From NCBI GenBank assembly GCA_023392035.1, contig JAEVZY010000173.1, forward strand, positions 1 to 18,076: 18,076 bases of DNA, in the 5' to 3' direction. Origin of the DNA: Pseudomonadota bacterium (GTDB taxonomy: Bacteria > Pseudomonadota > Gammaproteobacteria > Burkholderiales > Burkholderiaceae_D). The first letter of the stretch is position 1. Each line of letters begins with the position of its first letter. Positions 13,732-18,076 of this stretch are shown one piece after another. The notes under the pieces were generated by a model. That model was not told the DNA's origin, did not search any database, and saw only the letters and a list, made by a program, of their open reading frames with translations. A program made the translations under genes and the position numbers.

Positions 13732-13754
13732 TCGGCGCCTCAGGCGCCGCCGGC
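13726..13754 (-). terminator. Long GC hairpin with the trmL stop codon in its loop
   Basis: In the minus-strand RNA, GCCGGCGGCGCC (plus 13754-13743) pairs with GGCGCC and GCCGGC (plus 13739-13734 and 13731-13726). This gives 12 bp with a 2-nt bulge. The three-base loop is the TGA stop of trmL (plus 13740-13742). There is no T-run, so it may stabilise or attenuate the trmL transcript before the copper chaperone gene. Confidence 0.45.
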
Positions 13755-14210
13755 AAAGCCTAGCTGGCGCCAGGCTTCATATACCACCACCGCCACCGTG
13801 TAGGACAGGTTCAGGCTGCGATTGTCGGGGCGCATCGGCAGGCGGATGCGTTGGGCGGCGGGGAAGCTGTCGCGAAATTGCGGCGCCAGTCCGCGCGTTT
13901 CCGAACCGAAAACGAAAACGTCGCCCGGCTGGAAGCGCACTTGCGCAAAGGGCTGCGAGCCATGGGTGGTCATGGCGAAGATGCGGCTTGGGTCGGGATG
14001 CTCTGCAGCGAGGAAAGCCTGCCAGTCGGGGTGCACCTGCATGCGTGTGAACTCGTGGTAATCGAGCCCGGCGCGGCGCATGCGGGCGTCGTCCAGCACA
14101 AAGCCCAGCGGTTCGATCAAATGCAGGGCGGCGCCAGTGTTGGCGCACAGCCGGATCACATTGCCGGTGTTGGGTGGGATTTCCGGTTCTACCAATACGA
14201 CATGAAACAA
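13740..14210 (-). CDS. trmL: tRNA (cytidine/uridine-34-2'-O)-methyltransferase TrmL
   Basis: SPOUT-class enzyme that methylates the 2'-OH of wobble C34/U34 in tRNA-Leu isoacceptors using SAM. I place the start at TTG 14210 because GAGGA lies 7 nt upstream. It also makes the N-terminus (M-F-H-V-V-L-V-E-P-E) align residue for residue with E. coli TrmL (MLNIVLYEPE). The frame extends to 14279, but that would overlap comF. The 156-residue product has EPEIPPNTGNVIRLCANTG, RRAGLDYHEF, VFVFGSETRGL and the knot motif IRLPMRPDNRSLNLSYTVAVVVYE. Length matches the E. coli enzyme (157). It is the last gene of a comF-trmL unit, 22 nt after comF, and its stop lies in a hairpin loop. Confidence 0.93.
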   Translation of the reverse strand: MFHVVLVEPEIPPNTGNVIRLCANTGAALHLIEPLGFVLDDARMRRAGLDYHEFTRMQVHPDWQAFLAAEHPDPSRIFAMTTHGSQPFAQVRFQPGDVFVFGSETRGLAPQFRDSFPAAQRIRLPMRPDNRSLNLSYTVAVVVYEAWRQLGFAGGA

Positions 14211-14232
14211 GGTGCTTTCCTCGGCAAATTCT

Positions 14233-14949
14233 TTATGGCGTGCGCGCGAACACCAGGTTGGTGACCCGCGCCGCGCCATGGCGCTTGAGCAATGCAGCCA
14301 ACTCCTGCAGGGTGGCGCCGGTGGTCATGACATCGTCCACCACGCCTATGTGCAAATCCTGCACCGTATGAGCGGGCGTGAGCGCAAAGGCGCCGCGCAC
14401 ATTGGCCTGCCTCTCCTGCGCCGACAACCGGGCCTGCGCTCCGGTTTCGCGCCAGCGCGTGAGCAGGCGCGGCGCCAGCGGTATCGACCACAGGCCGGCC
14501 AGCACGCGCGCAATTTCCAGCGCCTGGTTGCAGCCGCGCTGCGCCAGGCGGGCCGCCGCCAGGGGCACCGGGCACAAGAGATCCGGCACATCCTGCGCCA
14601 TGGCGCGTTTGGCAATGGCGCGCGCGAACATGGGCGCGATATCCAGTTCGCCGCTGTACTTCAGGCGCGCCACCAGCTGGTCGAGCGGCGGCGCGTAGTC
14701 GCAAGCCACCACGCTGCGATCGAAATCCCGCGCATGGGTCAGGCATTCGCCACAACGCTCGCCGCCGGCAAGCTTCAGGCCGCATTGCAGGCAGCGCGTT
14801 GGCTTGCCTGCAAACACTTGCGCGCTGCAGCCGGGACAGGGCGACTCGCGGCAAGCCATGCCGCAAAAATGGCAGCTTGCCGGCAGCAGGCGATCGAGCA
14901 GCGTGGCAATCAGCGTGGCGCCCTCCGGACGTGTAAACTCCGGTCGCAT
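14233..14949 (-). CDS. comF: ComF-family phosphoribosyltransferase-like protein
   Basis: A 238-residue cytoplasmic protein of the ComF/GntX family, linked to DNA uptake or use of DNA as nutrient in some bacteria. ATG 14949 is chosen because the longer frame runs through the divergent methyltransferase gene. Near the N-terminus two zinc-finger-like pairs appear, CHFCGMAC...CPGC and CLQCGLKL...CGEC. The rest is a type I PRTase fold: LVARLKYSGELDIAPMF, LCPVPLAAARLAQRGCNQALEIAR, and the PRPP loop VVDDVMTTGAT near residue 200. It probably forms a unit with trmL. The start is 27 nt from the divergent methyltransferase start, so promoters must overlap. Confidence 0.9.
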   Translation of the reverse strand: MRPEFTRPEGATLIATLLDRLLPASCHFCGMACRESPCPGCSAQVFAGKPTRCLQCGLKLAGGERCGECLTHARDFDRSVVACDYAPPLDQLVARLKYSGELDIAPMFARAIAKRAMAQDVPDLLCPVPLAAARLAQRGCNQALEIARVLAGLWSIPLAPRLLTRWRETGAQARLSAQERQANVRGAFALTPAHTVQDLHIGVVDDVMTTGATLQELAALLKRHGAARVTNLVFARTP

Positions 14950-14976
14950 TATCGCATCGACTTCGTACCCCGCATC

Positions 14977-15912
14977 TTGAATTCCGAACAGGCATCTTCC
15001 GGCAGCGCGCCGATTTCCCTTTCCCGTGTTCGATCGCTGTTTGGCGATCCGGCCAGGGTGGCGGGCTCGGATTTCTTGCGGCGCGAAGTGGCCGCGCGCA
15101 TGTTCGAGCGCCTGGAATTGATCAAGCTCTCCCCGCAGCGGGTACTGGACGCCGGCTGCGGCGAAGGCGCCGACCTGCCGGTACTGCAACAGCGCTTTCA
15201 AGAGGCGCAACTGTTCGGCCTGGATGCCTCGCCAGCCATGCTGGCCCAGGCCCAGTTCCGCCAAAGCAGCGCCTCCTCGTCCATGAGCCGCCTGTTTTCG
15301 CGCCTGCTTGGCAAGGGCAGCGCCCAGGCCCGGCCCGGCACGCCGGAACTGGTGTGCGCCGATTTCGCCCGGCTGCCGTTTGCCGGCGCCAGCCTGGGGT
15401 TGGTCTGGTCCAATCTGGCCCTGCATTGGCATCCGCATCCCGATCAGGTGTTTGAAGAATGGAAGCGGGTGCTGCAAACCGATGGCCTGCTGATGTTTTC
15501 CTGCTTCGGGCCGGATACCTTGCGCCAGTTGCGCGCGGTGCAGGATGCGGCCAGCGGCTTGCCGCAAGTGCTGCCTTTCGTCGACATGCACGACCTGGGC
15601 GACATGCTGGTGCATGCCGGCTTCGCCACGCCGGTGATGGACATGGAAATGCTGACGCTTACCTATGAAACGCCCGAAGCCCTGGTGGCCGATGTGCGCG
15701 CGCTGGGCGGCAATCCGATGACGACCCGCCGGCCGGGCCTGAGCTCGCCCAGCGCCCGCGCCCGCGTGCTGAAGAGCCTGGAAGGCATGCGCAACGCTGA
15801 AGGGCGCTTGGAGTTGTCAATCGAACTCGTATATGGACATGCGTTCAAGCCTTTGCCCAGGACTACTTCAAGCGGCGAAGCGATCGTCCGCTTCGCGCCA
15901 CGCAAAGCCTAG
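14977..15912 (+). CDS. bioC: BioC-type SAM-dependent methyltransferase
   Basis: Class I methyltransferase of 311 residues, resembling malonyl-ACP O-methyltransferase BioC, which masks the malonyl group at the start of biotin synthesis. Visible motifs: VRSLFGDPARVAGSDFLRRE at the start (BioC-like 'F..aa..Y' region), VLDAGCGEGADL (SAM motif I), GLDASPAML, and VCADFARLPFAGASLGLVWSNLALHW. EEWKRVLQTDGLLMFSCFGPDTLRQLR follows and is characteristic of BioC relatives. A Ser-rich insert of about 30 residues precedes the CADF strand. The only usable start is TTG 14977; the frame is open far upstream but carries antisense comF there. No ribosome binding site is clear. No other biotin gene is adjacent, so the substrate is inferred. 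Confidence 0.83.
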   Translation: MNSEQASSGSAPISLSRVRSLFGDPARVAGSDFLRREVAARMFERLELIKLSPQRVLDAGCGEGADLPVLQQRFQEAQLFGLDASPAMLAQAQFRQSSASSSMSRLFSRLLGKGSAQARPGTPELVCADFARLPFAGASLGLVWSNLALHWHPHPDQVFEEWKRVLQTDGLLMFSCFGPDTLRQLRAVQDAASGLPQVLPFVDMHDLGDMLVHAGFATPVMDMEMLTLTYETPEALVADVRALGGNPMTTRRPGLSSPSARARVLKSLEGMRNAEGRLELSIELVYGHAFKPLPRTTSSGEAIVRFAPRKA

Positions 15913-15947
15913 CTTGCAGCGCGCTGTAGTGCGCCTTGCACTGCAAG
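15913..15947 (+). terminator. Inverted repeat after the bioC-like gene
   Basis: CTTGCAG (15913-15919) pairs with CTGCAAG (15941-15947). An inner GCGC/GCGC stem (15921-15924, 15931-15934) surrounds TGTAGT. It begins right after the stop codon. The T-tract is absent. It may be a weak terminator isolating the following promoter. Confidence 0.4.
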
Positions 15948-15958
15948 AAAGCCTCTCC

Positions 15959-15988
15959 TTGATTCAATCTTTGCATCAGCCTTATACT
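15959..15988 (+). promoter_or_regulatory. Sigma-70-like promoter of the cytochrome oxidase cluster
   Basis: TTGATT (15959-15964) and TATACT (15983-15988) are spaced 18 nt. A transcript would start near 15995, with about 190 nt of leader before the DUF2244 gene. The 275 nt between 15913 and 16187 contain no convincing gene. Confidence 0.6.
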
Positions 15989-15999
15989 TTGCCGTTAAA

Positions 16000-16013
16000 T
16001 TGACTCAGGTCAA
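16000..16013. promoter_or_regulatory. FNR/Anr-like palindrome downstream of the oxidase promoter
   Basis: TTGAC-TCAG-GTCAA is a perfect 5-bp inverted repeat with 4-nt centre. It differs from the FNR consensus TTGAT-N4-ATCAA only by one symmetric base per half site. It lies about +6 to +19 from the predicted start, where a bound regulator would repress. Confidence 0.5.
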
Positions 16014-16187
16014 GGAATTCCAGGTTCGTCGCCCCTCCTCATATCAAGGGGATCAGGCACACTGGCTGGTCGTCGTGGATCGCAACAAGCTTCCAGACAA
16101 TGACCAATGCAACACTCGAAATATCGGGATCTGCGAAAGCGGGTCCGGCAAGTTTCCGGGTCCTTCCTCCTGCCATGAGCCAGTCCC

Positions 16188-16643
16188 ATGCAGGCGCGTG
16201 ACTGGGTGCTCAAGCGTAATTGCTCGATCACGCCCCGGCAACTGGGGCAGGCGTATCTGGCAATCTGCCTGTCTTCCGGAGTGATTGCACTGGTCTGGGC
16301 CCTGCACGGCGCCTGGTATGTGCTGGCCTATGCGGTGCTGGAACTGGCTGCCGTGGGCCTGGCCTTCCTGCTGTACGGAAGGCATGCGGCGGACCGGGAA
16401 CGAATCGTATTGAATGAAGGAGTATTGCAAGTAGAAGTGGTGGAGGCGGAGCGGGTTCGTCGCGTCAGCCTGGATGCGCAGCGTGCAAGGGTGGAGACTC
16501 CCGAACGCGGGGCGCTGGTGACGATTCGCGCCGTAGGTACGACGGTTGAAGTTGGACGTTTTGTGCCGGAGGAACAACGCCGGCAGTTTGCACGCGAGCT
16601 GAGCCTGGCGTTGCGCGGGAACGGGCCAGCCGCCGAAGGATGA
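16188..16643 (+). CDS. DUF2244-family membrane protein
   Basis: A 151-residue inner-membrane protein of unknown function. It opens with WVLKRNCSITPRQL, the hallmark of the family. Two membrane helices follow (about residues 22-39 and 43-62: AYLAICLSSGVIALVWALHG, then WYVLAYAVLELAAVGLAFLLY). A cytoplasmic beta-rich tail completes it (RHAADRERIVLNEGVLQVEVVE to the end). There is no catalytic motif. It is placed directly before coxB, a position I associate with this family in Burkholderiales, so a role in oxidase biogenesis or regulation is plausible but unproven. The start lacks a good ribosome binding site; the conserved N-terminus decides it. The gap to coxB is 32 nt. Confidence 0.85.
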   Translation: MQARDWVLKRNCSITPRQLGQAYLAICLSSGVIALVWALHGAWYVLAYAVLELAAVGLAFLLYGRHAADRERIVLNEGVLQVEVVEAERVRRVSLDAQRARVETPERGALVTIRAVGTTVEVGRFVPEEQRRQFARELSLALRGNGPAAEG

Positions 16644-16675
16644 CAAGAAACTCACTTAGGGGATTTGAGGAAGAC

Positions 16676-17833
16676 ATGAAACACGCGAAGCGGCTTCACG
16701 CGTTGATGTTGGCAGCGGCCTTGCTGGCAACCGGCCTGCCGGCAGCGGCCGTCAACGACAGTCAGGGCGGTCCGGCAGTACTCCAGATGAATTTCCAGCC
16801 CCCGGTCACGCAGATAGCGTCCGAGATCTTTCAGCTTCACCACCTGATGATGGGCATCTGCGTTGCCATCTTCATCGGCGTCTTCGGAGTGATGTTCTAC
16901 TCCATCCTCAAGCACCGCAAATCCCTTGGCCACAAGGCCGCCACCTTCCATGAAAGCACCACGGTCGAGATCGCCTGGACCATCGTGCCTTTCATCATCA
17001 TCATCCTGATGGCCCTGCCCGCCACCAAGACCGTGGTGGCCATGAAAGACACTTCCAACTCCGACCTGACCATCAAGGCCACCGGCATGCAGTGGAAGTG
17101 GGGCTATGACTACCTCAAGGGCGAAGGCCAGGGCATCAACTTCCTGTCCAACCTCTCCACGCCGCGCGCCCAGATCGAAAACAAGGAAGCCAAGGGCGAC
17201 AATTACCTGATCGAAGTGGACAACCCGCTGGTGGTGCCGGTCAATCGCAAGGTGCGCATCGTGACCACCGCCAACGACGTCATCCACTCCTGGACCGTGC
17301 CGGCCTTCGGCGTCAAGCAGGATGCCATTCCGGGCTTCGTGCGCGACGCCTGGTTCAAGGCCGACAAGGTCGGCACCTACCGCGGCAACTGCGTTGAGCT
17401 GTGCGGCAAGGACCACGCCTTCATGCCGATCGTGGTCAATGTGGTTTCGGACGAAGACTACAAGAAATGGGTGGCCGGCAAGCAGAAGGAAATGGCCGCT
17501 GCCGCCGACGATCCCAACAAGACCTGGACCGTGGCCGAGCTGGTCCAGCGCGGCGAAAAAGTTTATGCCGCCAACTGCGTGGCCTGCCACCAGGCCAACG
17601 GCAAGGGCGTGCCCGGCGCTTTCCCGGCCCTGGACGGTGACCCGGTTGTCCTCGGTCCCAAGGATGGCCAGCTGAAAGTGGTGCTCAATGGCCGCAATGC
17701 GATGCCGGCATGGAAAGGGGTGCTGTCCGACACCGACCTCGCCGCCGTCATTACCTATACCCGCAATACCTGGTCGAACAAGGCCCAGGAGAACCTCGTC
17801 CAGCCCGCCGAAGTCGTGGCTGCGAAGAAGTAA
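16676..17833 (+). CDS. coxB: Cytochrome c oxidase subunit II with fused cytochrome c domain
   Basis: Subunit II of an aa3/caa3-type oxidase, 385 residues, passing electrons from cytochrome c through CuA to subunit I. GAGGAAG (16667-16673) supports ATG 16676; the in-frame codon at 16640 overlaps the DUF2244 stop and is not needed. It has a signal peptide (about 1-25), then two membrane helices (about 55-80 and 98-120, with STTVEIAWTIVPFIIIILMALP). The CuA domain ligands are His204 (IHSWTVP), Cys239, Glu241, Cys243, His247 and Met250 in CVELCGKDHAFM. The C-terminal cytochrome c has CVACH (Cys301, Cys304, His305) and a probable Met343 ligand in MPAW. All metal ligands are present. It is followed 21 nt later by ctaD, clearly co-transcribed. 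Confidence 0.97.
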   Translation: MKHAKRLHALMLAAALLATGLPAAAVNDSQGGPAVLQMNFQPPVTQIASEIFQLHHLMMGICVAIFIGVFGVMFYSILKHRKSLGHKAATFHESTTVEIAWTIVPFIIIILMALPATKTVVAMKDTSNSDLTIKATGMQWKWGYDYLKGEGQGINFLSNLSTPRAQIENKEAKGDNYLIEVDNPLVVPVNRKVRIVTTANDVIHSWTVPAFGVKQDAIPGFVRDAWFKADKVGTYRGNCVELCGKDHAFMPIVVNVVSDEDYKKWVAGKQKEMAAAADDPNKTWTVAELVQRGEKVYAANCVACHQANGKGVPGAFPALDGDPVVLGPKDGQLKVVLNGRNAMPAWKGVLSDTDLAAVITYTRNTWSNKAQENLVQPAEVVAAKK

Positions 17834-17854
17834 TCGAATCCAGGAGCGAAGCAG

Positions 17855-18076
17855 ATGAGCACCACTGTAGTTGATCACTCGCACGATCATTCGCACGACC
17901 ACGCCCACGACCATCCGCATGGCTGGCGGCGTTGGCTGTATGCCACCAACCACAAGGACATCGGTACCTTGTACCTGTGGTTCTCCTTCATCATGCTCAT
18001 GAGCGGCGGTGTGCTGGCCCTGGGCATCCGCGCCGAGCTGTTCCAGCCCGGCCTGCAGCTGGTGAACCCCGAGCTG
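17855..18076 (+). CDS. ctaD: Cytochrome c oxidase subunit I, 5' part (runs off the window)
   Basis: The first 74 codons of heme-copper oxidase subunit I. AGGAG (17842-17846) lies 8 nt before the ATG. The family entry WLYATNHKDIGTLYLWFSF and the first membrane helix with GIRAELFQPG are unmistakable. Before them is an unusual run of alternating His and Asp/Ser (HSHDHSHDHAHDHPHG, residues 8-23) on the cytoplasmic side. The catalytic heme and CuB ligands lie beyond the window. The frame is open to the last base. Confidence 0.96.
   Translation, partial: MSTTVVDHSHDHSHDHAHDHPHGWRRWLYATNHKDIGTLYLWFSFIMLMSGGVLALGIRAELFQPGLQLVNPEL

Noticed and set aside
14212..14976. Upstream extension of the BioC-type frame
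   Set aside because: It runs antisense through comF and has no family match; the methyltransferase fold begins shortly after TTG 14977.
14950..15615. Upstream extension of comF through the methyltransferase gene
   Set aside because: The residues are low-quality Gln/Ala/Gly sequence, and the ComF family begins near MRPEFTRPEG; the opposite strand is the real BioC-type gene.
16000..16284. Plus-strand frame (94 codons) in the leader of the oxidase cluster
   Set aside because: It starts at TTG inside the FNR-like site, has no SD, overlaps the DUF2244 gene out of frame and shows no domain.
16652..17953. Long minus-strand open frame (433 codons) opposite coxB
   Set aside because: It is His/Gly-rich shadow sequence produced by high-GC codon usage. 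The plus strand encodes an unmistakable CoxB with all metal ligands.

Overview
The window reads as chromosomal DNA of a high-GC betaproteobacterium, most likely in the Burkholderiales near Oxalobacteraceae (Herbaspirillum/Collimonas-like). This placement is inferred from protein character, not from a search. Supporting signs are a PhaM-type polyhydroxybutyrate granule protein, a stand-alone heptose-1-phosphate adenylyltransferase, a CoxB with a fused cytochrome c domain preceded by a DUF2244 gene, and a CtaD with a His/Asp-rich N-terminus. The genes are densely packed and look like ordinary core or near-core genome. I see no insertion sequence, phage gene, tRNA, rRNA or CRISPR array.

Left part (1-6000): a bifunctional penicillin-binding protein (GTG start at 84) is followed by an orphan NarL/LuxR-type response regulator. 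The stop codon of the regulator lies in the first copy of a five-copy 14-bp tandem repeat. Opposing it is a minus-strand unit of two tandem DUF3108 paralogues (one TonB-like and membrane anchored, one secreted), with queC overlapping the second by 4 bp.

Middle (6000-12630): an orphan periplasmic amino-acid-type binding protein, phaM, a small HTH/Sel1-repeat protein, a type IV pilin behind a sigma-54-like promoter, and an FMN-dependent alpha-hydroxy-acid (lactate) dehydrogenase. These are followed by an exported glutathione peroxidase divergent from a ferritin-like/acyl-ACP-desaturase-like di-iron protein.

Right part (12640-18076): rfaE2 starts immediately after a textbook intrinsic terminator. 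A PCu(A)C copper chaperone, trmL and comF lie on the minus strand, and comF is divergent from a BioC-type methyltransferase. The window ends in the start of an aa3/caa3 cytochrome c oxidase cluster (DUF2244 gene, coxB, 5' end of ctaD). This cluster lies behind a good sigma-70 promoter with an FNR-like palindrome just downstream. The copper chaperone and the oxidase may be functionally linked through CuA assembly, although they are not in one operon.

Several genes use GTG or TTG starts supported by Shine-Dalgarno spacing (84, 6140, 8581, 14210), so starts here often differ from the longest open frame. No obviously new multi-gene system is present. The best leads are the DUF3108 pair coupled to queC, the stop-codon-associated tandem repeats at two unrelated genes, the pilin promoter, the terminator abutting rfaE2, and the FNR-like site before the oxidase genes.
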